Of a stretch of DNA of 8,937 nucleotides, positions 1 through 7,100 are shown piece by piece. A program made the translations under genes and the position numbers. How positions within the stretch are numbered: position 1 is the stretch's first letter; every line of letters begins with the position of its first letter. The DNA comes from Acetobacteraceae bacterium (GTDB taxonomy: Bacteria; Pseudomonadota; Alphaproteobacteria; Acetobacterales; Acetobacteraceae): contig DAHWNE010000262.1 in the NCBI GenBank assembly GCA_027340195.1, positions 1-8,937 on the forward strand, given 5' to 3'. The notes beneath the pieces were generated by a model that saw only the letters and a list, made by a program, of their open reading frames with translations, did no database searches and was not told the DNA's origin.

Positions 1-3000
1 TCACCGCGCTGGTGCTGCTGTTCGTCATCATCAGCCTGATCCACGAGCTGCGCGAGAAGAAGCGCGAGAAGGAGCTCGAGGAGGGGCTGGCCGAGGGCGA
101 GCACGAGAAGGACCCGTCCGAGGAAGCCTCGGCGGAGGAAATCGCGCTGCTGTCGGAGCGGATGAAGGAAGCGCTGGCGCAGCTCAAGAAGGCGAAGCTG
201 GGCGGAAAGTCGCGCCGGTCGCTGTATCAGCTGCCGTGGTACATGTTCATCGGCCCGCCCGGATCGGGCAAGACCACCGCGCTGGTGAATTGCGGGCTGC
301 GGTTTCCCCTGGCCGAGGGCGGCGGCGCGCACGCGGTCAAGGGCGTGGGCGGGACCCGCAACTGCGACTGGTGGTTCACCGATCAGGCGGTGATGATCGA
401 CACCGCCGGGCGCTACACCACGCAGGATTCCGACGCCGCGGTGGACTCCAAGGCCTGGGGCGGGTTCCTGAAACTGCTGAAGAAGCAGCGCCCGCGCCAG
501 CCGCTGAACGGGGTGCTGGTGGCAATCAGCCTGTCCGATCTCGCGACCCTGCCGGAAGGCGAGCGCTTCGCCCATGCCCGCGCCATCCGCAAGCGGGTGC
601 GCGAGCTGTCCGACGAGCTCGGCGTGCGGGTGCCGGTCTATGTGATGTTCACCAAGGCCGACCTGGTGGTCGGCTTCGTCGAGTTCTTCGACAATCTGGG
701 CAAGGAGGAGCGCGAGCAGGTCTGGGGCGTGACCTTCGGCCTGGACGACGGCAAGTCCGAGGCCGGGACGGTCGGCGAGTTCGGCGCCGAGTTCGACCGG
801 CTGATGCAGCGGCTGAACGAGCGCATGATGGAGCGGGTCCACCAGGAACCCGACATGCAGCGCCGGCGGCTGATCTGGGGCTTCCCGCAGCAGCTCGGCT
901 CGCTGCGCGATGTCGCCAACGAGTTCCTGACCGAGGCGTTCCGCCCGTCGCGGCTGGAAACCCGGCCGTTGCTGCGGGGCGTCTATTTCACCTCCGGCAC
1001 CCAGGACGGCACGCCGATCGACCGGCTGCTGGGCAGCATGGCCGGCCGCTTCGGGCTGGCGCGGCAGGCGGTGGCGGCGTTCAGCGGCGCCGGGCGCAGC
1101 TATTTCCTGTCACGCCTGGTCTCCGGCGTGATCTTCGGCGAGGCCGGGCTGGTGAGCCGCGACCCGAAGGTGGAGAAGCGCCAGAAGCTGATGAACTACG
1201 CCGCCTGGGGCGTGTGCGGGGTGGTGCTGCTGGGGCTGATCGCGGCCTGGACCATCAGCTTTGTTGCCAACCGCGACGCGATGGCGGCGCAGCAGGCGGC
1301 GATCGCGCGCTACAACAAGCAATACGCGGCGATCGTGCGGGCGGGGGCGGATGACACGCATCTGGTGACGGTGGCGCCGGCGCTGGAAACCCTGCGCACG
1401 CTGCCCGACGGCTGGGCCACCCGCGAAGCGCCGGTGCCGTGGTCGGCCACCTGGGGCCTCTATCAGGGCACCCAGCTGCACGCCGCGGCCAACGCGGCCT
1501 ATGCCAACGCGCTGGACGGGTTGTTGCTGCCGCGGCTTCTGGCGCGGCTCGAGCGGCAGATGCAGGCCAATCTGAACAAGCCGAACTTCCTTTACGAAGC
1601 GCTGGAGGTCTATCTGATCCTGGGCCGGCAGGGGCCGCTGGACCCGGCGCTGGTGCGGCACTGGATGCACGAGGATTTCGCCGCCTCCTACCCCGGCGAG
1701 GAGAATGCGCCGCTGCGGGCGTCGTTGAACGCCGACGTGGCGGCGATGCTGCAGTTCCCGCTGCCCGCGGTGCCGCTGAACGGCCCGCTGGTGGCGGAAG
1801 TGCGCGGCGTGCTGACCCGCAAGCCGTTCGCCGATTATCTGTATGACAGCATCATCCACAGCCAGGTGGCGCGGCGGCTGCCGGAATGGACGGTGGCCGA
1901 GCATGCCGGGCCGGCCGGCTCGCAGGTGTTCGTGCTGCGCAACGGCAAGCCGCTGGATACCGGGATGCCGGGTATTTTCACCTGGGACGGGTATCACAAG
2001 ACCTTCCTGCCGCTGATCCCGGCGGTGACCAAGCAGGCTTCCGAACAGAGCTGGGTGCTGGGCCGCCAGCAGGCCACCAGCGAGGAGGCGCTGACCAAGC
2101 TGCGGCACGATGTGCTGAGCCTCTATCTCGACGACTACACCCGCCGCTGGGACGCGCTGCTGGCCAATGTCGCGCTGAAACCCTTCACCACCCTGGCGCA
2201 GGGGCAGAACGAGCTGTTCCTGCTGTCGGCCCCCGATTCACCGCTGCGGGACCTGTTGAAGGCGATCGACGAGCAGACCCAGCTCAGCCACCACGCCGCC
2301 GGCTCCGCCAAGGGCGAGAAGGCCAAGACGGTGCGGGAAGGGCTGACCGACATCGCCAAGGAACGGCTGGCCGCCGGCGAGACGATGGAAGAGGGCGAGA
2401 TCGGCAACGTGCTGGGCCAGGCCTTCGGCCGCGGCGCGGAGGGCAAGCCGATCGATCCCGCCAAGCGGGTGGACGAGCATTTCGCGGCGTTGCACGAGTT
2501 CGTGGACGGCAAGAAGCCCGGCTCGCCGCATCTGGACGCGGTGATCGCGCAGATCCAGCAGATCTATCAGGGCATCAACCAGGCGGCGAACGCGCCCAAC
2601 CAGGGCCAGGCGCTGCTGGGGATGGTGGCGGGCGGCGGCGCCGGCGGGGCGGCCGGCGGGGCGGCGGCGCTGGCGCAGGTGGCGCAGGAAGTGCCCAAGC
2701 CGGTGGCGGCGATGCTGCAGACCGTCTCCGCGTCCAGCTCGGCGGTGACCGCCAGCGGGGCGGCCACCCAGATCTCGGATGCGTGGAAATCGAAAATCCT
2801 GCCGCTGTGTCAGGAGGCGTTCAACCGCTACCCGTTCGTGCGCGGCAGCGGCGAGGCCGTGCCGTTGGGCGATTTCACCCATCTGCTGGGCCCGCACGGG
2901 CTGATGAAGAAGTTCTTCGATAAATACCTGGCCCCCTTGGTCAACACCACCGTCACGCCCTGGCAATGGCAATCGGCCGACCACACCAAGCTGGGGCTGG

Positions 3001-3464
3001 CCCCCGGGGCGCTGGCCGAGTTCGAGCGGGCCGATCAGATCCGCGAGGCGCTGTTCCCCGACGGCTCGAAGATGCAGGTGAAGTTCCAGCTGACGCCGGT
3101 CTCGGGCGATGCCGGGGTGGGGCAGATCCGCATCCAGATCGGCAAGCAGACGCTCACCTGGGCGCACGGGCCGGCGCAACCGACCAACCTGACCTGGCCC
3201 GGCGCCGGCGGCAATGACGAGGTGCGGGTGATTATGACTCCGGCCAATGGCGGGCCGGCCACGGTGATCGAGAATGACGGGCCGTGGTCGCTGCTGCGGA
3301 TGCTGGATGCGGCGCGGGTGATCCCGACCGGGGCACCGGACCGGTTCCAGATCGTCTTCTCGAGCCCGCAGGGCAGCGTCACCTTCCGGCTGAATGCCGA
3401 CAGCGTGCGCAACCCGTTCAACATGGCGGCGCTGCGGGCGTTCCGCTGCCCGCCCAATCTGTAA
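1..3464 (+). CDS. tssM: TssM (IcmF/VasK-family) T6SS membrane protein, 5' partial
   Basis: TssM is the large inner-membrane subunit of the T6SS TssJLM complex; its periplasmic part spans toward the outer membrane. The frame is open from base 3, so the GTG at 12 is probably not the true start. Numbering from that GTG (1150 residues), the window opens inside a hydrophobic segment (about residues 1-10), taken as the second N-terminal membrane helix; the first should lie upstream. A highly charged stretch follows (10-63), then a cytoplasmic NTPase-like domain with an intact Walker A, GPPGSGKT (81-88), a Walker-B-like VMIDTAGRY (127-135) and a TKAD motif (214-217). A further membrane helix spans about 397-419, and the rest (about 420-1150) should be periplasmic. 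The conserved AWKSKILPLC (924-933) and RYPF (939-942) mark the IcmF C-terminal region. An Ala/Gly-rich linker sits at 870-890. The stop is 24 bases before vgrG. Family identity is very secure; Walker A is lost in some TssM proteins but kept here. Confidence 0.96.
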   Translation, partial: TALVLLFVIISLIHELREKKREKELEEGLAEGEHEKDPSEEASAEEIALLSERMKEALAQLKKAKLGGKSRRSLYQLPWYMFIGPPGSGKTTALVNCGLRFPLAEGGGAHAVKGVGGTRNCDWWFTDQAVMIDTAGRYTTQDSDAAVDSKAWGGFLKLLKKQRPRQPLNGVLVAISLSDLATLPEGERFAHARAIRKRVRELSDELGVRVPVYVMFTKADLVVGFVEFFDNLGKEEREQVWGVTFGLDDGKSEAGTVGEFGAEFDRLMQRLNERMMERVHQEPDMQRRRLIWGFPQQLGSLRDVANEFLTEAFRPSRLETRPLLRGVYFTSGTQDGTPIDRLLGSMAGRFGLARQAVAAFSGAGRSYFLSRLVSGVIFGEAGLVSRDPKVEKRQKLMNYAAWGVCGVVLLGLIAAWTISFVANRDAMAAQQAAIARYNKQYAAIVRAGADDTHLVTVAPALETLRTLPDGWATREAPVPWSATWGLYQGTQLHAAANAAYANALDGLLLPRLLARLERQMQANLNKPNFLYEALEVYLILGRQGPLDPALVRHWMHEDFAASYPGEENAPLRASLNADVAAMLQFPLPAVPLNGPLVAEVRGVLTRKPFADYLYDSIIHSQVARRLPEWTVAEHAGPAGSQVFVLRNGKPLDTGMPGIFTWDGYHKTFLPLIPAVTKQASEQSWVLGRQQATSEEALTKLRHDVLSLYLDDYTRRWDALLANVALKPFTTLAQGQNELFLLSAPDSPLRDLLKAIDEQTQLSHHAAGSAKGEKAKTVREGLTDIAKERLAAGETMEEGEIGNVLGQAFGRGAEGKPIDPAKRVDEHFAALHEFVDGKKPGSPHLDAVIAQIQQIYQGINQAANAPNQGQALLGMVAGGGAGGAAGGAAALAQVAQEVPKPVAAMLQTVSASSSAVTASGAATQISDAWKSKILPLCQEAFNRYPFVRGSGEAVPLGDFTHLLGPHGLMKKFFDKYLAPLVNTTVTPWQWQSADHTKLGLAPGALAEFERADQIREALFPDGSKMQVKFQLTPVSGDAGVGQIRIQIGKQTLTWAHGPAQPTNLTWPGAGGNDEVRVIMTPANGGPATVIENDGPWSLLRMLDAARVIPTGAPDRFQIVFSSPQGSVTFRLNADSVRNPFNMAALRAFRCPPNL
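2619..2675 (+). repeat. Gly/Ala-rich low-complexity tract within tssM
   Basis: About 57 bases of GGC/GCG-type codons encode a run made almost only of Gly and Ala (TssM residues 870-890), just before a helix-like segment and the conserved C-terminal RYPF region. It looks like a flexible linker in the periplasmic part of TssM. The DNA is simple and GC-rich, so its length could vary between strains or be misassembled. Confidence 0.7.
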
Positions 3465-3474
3465 GAACCCGCCC

Positions 3475-3488
3475 CGGGAGGACCCAAG
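3475..3488 (+). promoter_or_regulatory. Strong ribosome binding site of vgrG
   Basis: GGGAGGA at 3476-3482 lies 6 bases before the ATG at 3489 and contains the GGAGG core complementary to the 16S rRNA 3' end. It fixes the vgrG start. The 11-base block CGGGAGGACCC (3475-3485) occurs again, unchanged, before hcp. Confidence 0.85.
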
Positions 3489-5651
3489 ATGCCGAGCGAC
3501 ACGTCCGCGAGTTCCACGCCGATGGTGACGCTGTCGGTGTCCCCCGATCCCGGGTTCACGCTGAAGCTGGATCGGTTGGAGGGGACCGAGCGCCTGGGCC
3601 GGCCGTTCACCTACCGGCTGTTCCTGTCCAGCACCAAGGCCAAGCCCAACCTCACCTCGGTGCTGGGCAGTTCGGTCACGGTGACGCTGACCAACCCCGA
3701 CAAATCCAAACGCTATTTCAACGGCATCGTCGGGCGGATCGCCTATGCGGGGATGCGCGCCGGCGGGCGCACCTATGTGATGGAGTTGCGACCGTGGATC
3801 TGGCTGCTGTCGCACCGCAAGGATTGCCGGATTTTTCAGAACCAGACCGTCTATGACATCATCACTACCGTCTGCAAGGATGCCGGCTTCACCGATATCG
3901 AGGACAACCGCAAGGGATCGCCCAAGGCCGGCAGCCAGAGCATGGAATACTGCGTGCAGTATGACGAAACCTCGCTGGATTTCATCACCCGGCTGATGGA
4001 AGAATACGGCATCTACTATTACTACAAGCACGCCGACGGCAAGCATACGATCGTCTTTGCGGATGATCCTTCGTCGCATGATTCGATCGGCGCCGCGCTG
4101 CCCTTCGCGCTGCGGCAGACCGGCTCGCGCGCGGTGCAAGAGCATCTGTGGCAGTGGTCCTCCGAGCTCTCGGTCCAGTCGGGCAAGGTTACGTATTCGG
4201 ACTACAATTTCGAGACCTCGACGGTGCCGTTGGGGACTTCCAGCGGGGCCGGTCCGGCGCCCTATAAGTATGGGGATTTCGAGCTGTTCGACTACCCGGG
4301 CCGGTATCTGACCGTCTCCGACGGCACCCCGCTCACCGATGTGCGTCTACAGGGTTTGGCCTGGCAGGAGCTGGTGAAGTTCGGCACCACCAATTCCCGC
4401 AAGCTGGCGACCGGCTCCAAATTCGCGATGTCCGGCTTTTTCGATCCCGCCGAGAACGGCAGCTACGTGGTGATCGAGGCGACCTATGCGCTCAACCTGT
4501 CGGAGGCGAAATCCGCCACCGCCGGGGAGACGCGTCACGTCTTCACCGTACGGTTCCAGGCGCTGGCCGACACCACCACCTTCCGCCTGCCGCGGGTGAC
4601 GCCGCGCCCGCGCATCCACGGGGCGCAGACGGCGCGGGTGGTGACCACCCCCACCGGGGCCGCCACCGACGAGATCGTGACCGACAAATACGGCCGCATC
4701 CTGGTGTTGTTCCCGTGGGCGCGGCCGGATTCGCCGGCGACGCAGACGGAGACGCAGCAGAACGCGCAGAAGGCGTCATGCTGGATCCGGGTGGCGCAGC
4801 TTTGGGCGGGCGTGTCCTGGGGGGCGATGTTCATACCCCGCGTGGGGATGGAGGTGGTGGTCACCTTCCTGGAAGGCGACCCGGACCGGCCGCTGGTGGT
4901 GGGCTGCGTCTATAACGACAAGCAGACCGTGCCCTACGCGCTGCCCGGCGAGAAGACCAAATCCACCATCAAGAGCAACTCGTCGGAGGGCGGCGGCGGG
5001 TTCAACGAGCTGCGCTTCGAGGACAAGAAGAACAGCGAGGAAGTCTATTTCCACGCCCAGAAGGACTACAACAAGGAAGTCCTGAACAACGAGACGGTGA
5101 CGATCACCCAGAACACCACCACCACGGTGCAGAAGGGGAACCGGTCGGTCACGGTGTCGGAGGGGAACAACTCGCTCACGGTCTCAAAAGGAAACAACTC
5201 GACCACCGTTTCCCAGGGCAATGAATCGCTCACCGTCTCGCAAGGCACCAGCACCACGAAGGTGTACGGCGATACCACGCTCGAGGTCCAATCCGGCAAC
5301 CACAAGACCACGGTGGATCAAGGCAACAGCGAACTGACGGTGTCGCTCGGCAGCCACAAGATCGAGGCCACCGTCGGCTCCTCCACCTACAAGACCGGCG
5401 GCGACATCACCATCGATTCCGGCGGCAGCATCACCATCAAGGCCGCCAACCAGATCACCATCCAGGTGGGCTCGAGTTCGATCACCATCACCTCCAACAG
5501 CATCTCGGTCTCGACCGCCAGCTTCTCGGTCAGCGCCACCGGGTCCACCTCGGTCAGCGCGGACTCCATCTCTCTCACCGCCGGCGGCAGCAGCCAGTCG
5601 ATGTCGGACGCCTCGATTTCGCTCACCTCGCCCTCCATCGCGCTGAACTAG
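3489..5651 (+). CDS. vgrG: VgrG (TssI) T6SS tail-spike protein
   Basis: VgrG forms the trimeric spike on the tip of the Hcp tube and carries effectors into target cells. The 720 residues show the usual order. A gp27-like base (about 1-370) includes the family signature around MEYCVQYDETSLDF and YGIYYYY (152-180) and an earlier ELRPWIWLL segment. A gp5-like OB fold (about 375-478) holds YGRILVLFPW and ends at GCVYNDK. A beta-helix needle follows, with near-perfect nine-residue repeats of the form GNxSxTVSx (550-638). The C-terminus is Ser/Thr/Ile-rich and ends in SIALN at a TAG. No enzymatic domain follows the needle, so this is a non-evolved VgrG that would need a PAAR tip or separate cargo. 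It follows tssM by 24 bases and precedes tssC by 6, consistent with one operon. The ATG start is set by a strong GGAGG site. Identification is secure; which effector it delivers cannot be read here. Confidence 0.97.
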   Translation: MPSDTSASSTPMVTLSVSPDPGFTLKLDRLEGTERLGRPFTYRLFLSSTKAKPNLTSVLGSSVTVTLTNPDKSKRYFNGIVGRIAYAGMRAGGRTYVMELRPWIWLLSHRKDCRIFQNQTVYDIITTVCKDAGFTDIEDNRKGSPKAGSQSMEYCVQYDETSLDFITRLMEEYGIYYYYKHADGKHTIVFADDPSSHDSIGAALPFALRQTGSRAVQEHLWQWSSELSVQSGKVTYSDYNFETSTVPLGTSSGAGPAPYKYGDFELFDYPGRYLTVSDGTPLTDVRLQGLAWQELVKFGTTNSRKLATGSKFAMSGFFDPAENGSYVVIEATYALNLSEAKSATAGETRHVFTVRFQALADTTTFRLPRVTPRPRIHGAQTARVVTTPTGAATDEIVTDKYGRILVLFPWARPDSPATQTETQQNAQKASCWIRVAQLWAGVSWGAMFIPRVGMEVVVTFLEGDPDRPLVVGCVYNDKQTVPYALPGEKTKSTIKSNSSEGGGGFNELRFEDKKNSEEVYFHAQKDYNKEVLNNETVTITQNTTTTVQKGNRSVTVSEGNNSLTVSKGNNSTTVSQGNESLTVSQGTSTTKVYGDTTLEVQSGNHKTTVDQGNSELTVSLGSHKIEATVGSSTYKTGGDITIDSGGSITIKAANQITIQVGSSSITITSNSISVSTASFSVSATGSTSVSADSISLTAGGSSQSMSDASISLTSPSIALN
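5136..5402 (+). repeat. 27-base degenerate tandem repeat encoding VgrG needle
   Basis: Five consecutive 27-base units (5136-5270) encode nine-residue units such as GNRSVTVSE, GNNSLTVSK, GNNSTTVSQ and GNESLTVSQ. After an eight-residue interruption (5271-5294), four looser units follow (5295-5402). The units share protein pattern more than DNA: the leading glycine is GGG, GGA or GGC in neighbouring copies. This fits an old repeat held by selection on the beta-helix fold rather than a recent duplication. Confidence 0.85.
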
Positions 5652-5657
5652 GACCGG
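5649..5657 (+). promoter_or_regulatory. Weak ribosome binding site of tssC, overlapping vgrG stop
   Basis: The only Shine-Dalgarno-like sequence before the ATG at 5658 is AGGA (5650-5653), which shares bases with the vgrG TAG stop (5649-5651). With a 6-base gap between genes, ribosomes ending vgrG probably restart on tssC (translational coupling, inferred). Confidence 0.5.
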
Positions 5658-7085
5658 ATGTCCGACCTCGCCACCATCATCCGCCGCCCGCGCCCCGCGC
5701 CGCCCCCCCCGGCGCTGCTGGAAGGGCTGCGGGTGCTGGCGGAGCTGCCGGTGCGCCCCGAGGGACCGCCGCCCAACGACCCGCGCCGGGCGATCGAAGC
5801 GATCATCGCCGAGCTCGACCGCATCATGGGCGAGATGATCGAGCGGATCCTGCACCACCCCGAGTTCCAGGCCCTGGAAGCCACGTGGCGGGGCGTGCGG
5901 CTGCTGCTGGACGGCGCCGAGGGCGACCCGGCCGTGAAAGTCCGGCTGTTCGACATCTCCAAGCGCGAACTCGCGCGCACGCTTCGCAAGTTCCGCGGCA
6001 CCGCCTGGGACCAGAGCCCGTTGTTTCGCCGCATCTACGACGAGGAATACGGCCAGTTCGGCGGCCAGCCCTTCGGCGTGCTGGTGGGCGACTACGCCTT
6101 CGACCACAGCGCGCCGGACGTCACCTTGCTGGCCGATATCGCGCGCATCGCCGCCGCGGCGCATGTCCCGTTCATCGCCGCCGCCGCGCCCAGCCTGATG
6201 CAGATGGACAGCTGGTCGGAACTGGCGAACCCGCGCGACATCTCCCGCCTGTTCCGGACCCCGGAATACACCGCCTGGCGGGCGCTGCGGCAGGCCGAGG
6301 ATACGCGCTACATCGGCCTCTGCCTGCCGCGCTTCCTGGCCCGGCTGCCCTATGGCTACCGCACCGAACCGGTCGATGCCTTCGCCTTCGAGGAAGAGGT
6401 GGACGGGCCGGACGACCGCAACTTCCTGTGGGCCAACCCGGCCTATGCGATGGCCGGCAACATCGCCCGCGCGTTCCGCCTCTATGGCTGGTGCGTGCGC
6501 ATCCGCGGCATCGACGGCGGCGGGTTGGTGCAAGGGTTGCCGGAATATCATTTCCCCACCGCCGATGGTGACGCCGACCCGCGCTGTTCGGTGGAGATCG
6601 CGCTGTCGGAGCGGCGGGAAGCCGAGCTCGCGGCCAACGGGCTGATCCCGCTGGTGCATCTGCGCAATGGCGACGGGACGGCCTTCGTCGGCGCCCCGTC
6701 GTTGCAGGAGCCCGCGGTCTATGACGACCCCGACGCCACCGCCAACGCGGTGATGTCGGCCCGGCTGCCCTATATCTTCGCCACCTGCCGGTTCGCGCAT
6801 TATCTGAAATGCATGGTGCGCGACAAGATCGGAACCTCGATGGATGGGCCGGCGATCGAACGCTGGCTGCAAAGCTGGATCAACGGCTACGTCGACGGCT
6901 CGCCCCAGACATCGTCGGAGGAGCACAAGGCCTCGCATCCGCTGGCGGATGCCTCGATCAAGCTCGAGGCGCGACCCGATCAGCCAGGCATCTACGAGGC
7001 ACGGTTTTTCATCCGCCCGCACTATCAGCTGGAAGCGTCCACGGCGACGGTGCGGTTGCTGTCGAAACTCGCGGGGACGTCGTGA
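5658..7085 (+). CDS. tssC: TssC-family T6SS sheath protein (EvpB/ImpC/ImpD family)
   Basis: TssC pairs with TssB to build the contractile sheath around the Hcp tube. The 475-residue protein carries the family signatures in order: HHPEFQALEATWRGV (66-80), RFLARLPYG (225-233), FLWANPAYAMA (256-266), GWCVRIRGIDGGG (277-289), SARLPYIFATCRFAHYLK (367-384) followed by RDKIG (388-392), and a closing FIRPHYQLEA (451-460) and RLLSKL (466-471). It is slightly shorter than the roughly 490-500 residues usual for TssC and has a Pro-rich N-terminus (11-18). The start is the ATG 6 bases after vgrG; the match begins only around residue 40, so N-terminal length is less certain. No tssB lies beside it, although tssB-tssC pairs are the rule. 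It may therefore be a second TssC of the ImpD kind, known from Rhizobium and Agrobacterium imp clusters, or the sole copy in a rearranged locus. Family membership is secure; primary versus accessory role is open. Confidence 0.95.
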   Translation: MSDLATIIRRPRPAPPPPALLEGLRVLAELPVRPEGPPPNDPRRAIEAIIAELDRIMGEMIERILHHPEFQALEATWRGVRLLLDGAEGDPAVKVRLFDISKRELARTLRKFRGTAWDQSPLFRRIYDEEYGQFGGQPFGVLVGDYAFDHSAPDVTLLADIARIAAAAHVPFIAAAAPSLMQMDSWSELANPRDISRLFRTPEYTAWRALRQAEDTRYIGLCLPRFLARLPYGYRTEPVDAFAFEEEVDGPDDRNFLWANPAYAMAGNIARAFRLYGWCVRIRGIDGGGLVQGLPEYHFPTADGDADPRCSVEIALSERREAELAANGLIPLVHLRNGDGTAFVGAPSLQEPAVYDDPDATANAVMSARLPYIFATCRFAHYLKCMVRDKIGTSMDGPAIERWLQSWINGYVDGSPQTSSEEHKASHPLADASIKLEARPDQPGIYEARFFIRPHYQLEASTATVRLLSKLAGTS

Positions 7086-7088
7086 ACA

Positions 7089-7100
7089 CGGGAGGACCCT
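7089..7100 (+). promoter_or_regulatory. Strong ribosome binding site of hcp
   Basis: GGGAGGA at 7090-7096 lies 4 bases before the ATG at 7101 and fixes the hcp start. The surrounding CGGGAGGACCC (7089-7099) is identical to the block before vgrG. A strong site suits a tube subunit needed in many copies. Confidence 0.85.

Noticed and set aside
12..14. GTG at 12 as the true tssM start
   Set aside because: The frame is already open before it, it falls inside a hydrophobic helix, and TssM normally has another membrane helix further upstream. No ribosome binding site can be judged at the window edge.
1110..2108. Minus-strand 332-codon frame and + strand alternative frames (236-1354, 1886-2923) within tssM
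   Set aside because: Shadow frames of a GC-rich gene with low-complexity Arg/Gly/Ala products; tssM itself has clear conserved motifs throughout this span.
2238..4145. Long minus-strand open frame (635 codons) across tssM and vgrG
   Set aside because: It is in exact antisense register to the codons of both genes, where stops would need TTA, CTA or TCA sense codons that this GC-rich genome rarely uses. Its product is His/Arg/Gly/Pro-rich, crosses a gene boundary and matches no family.
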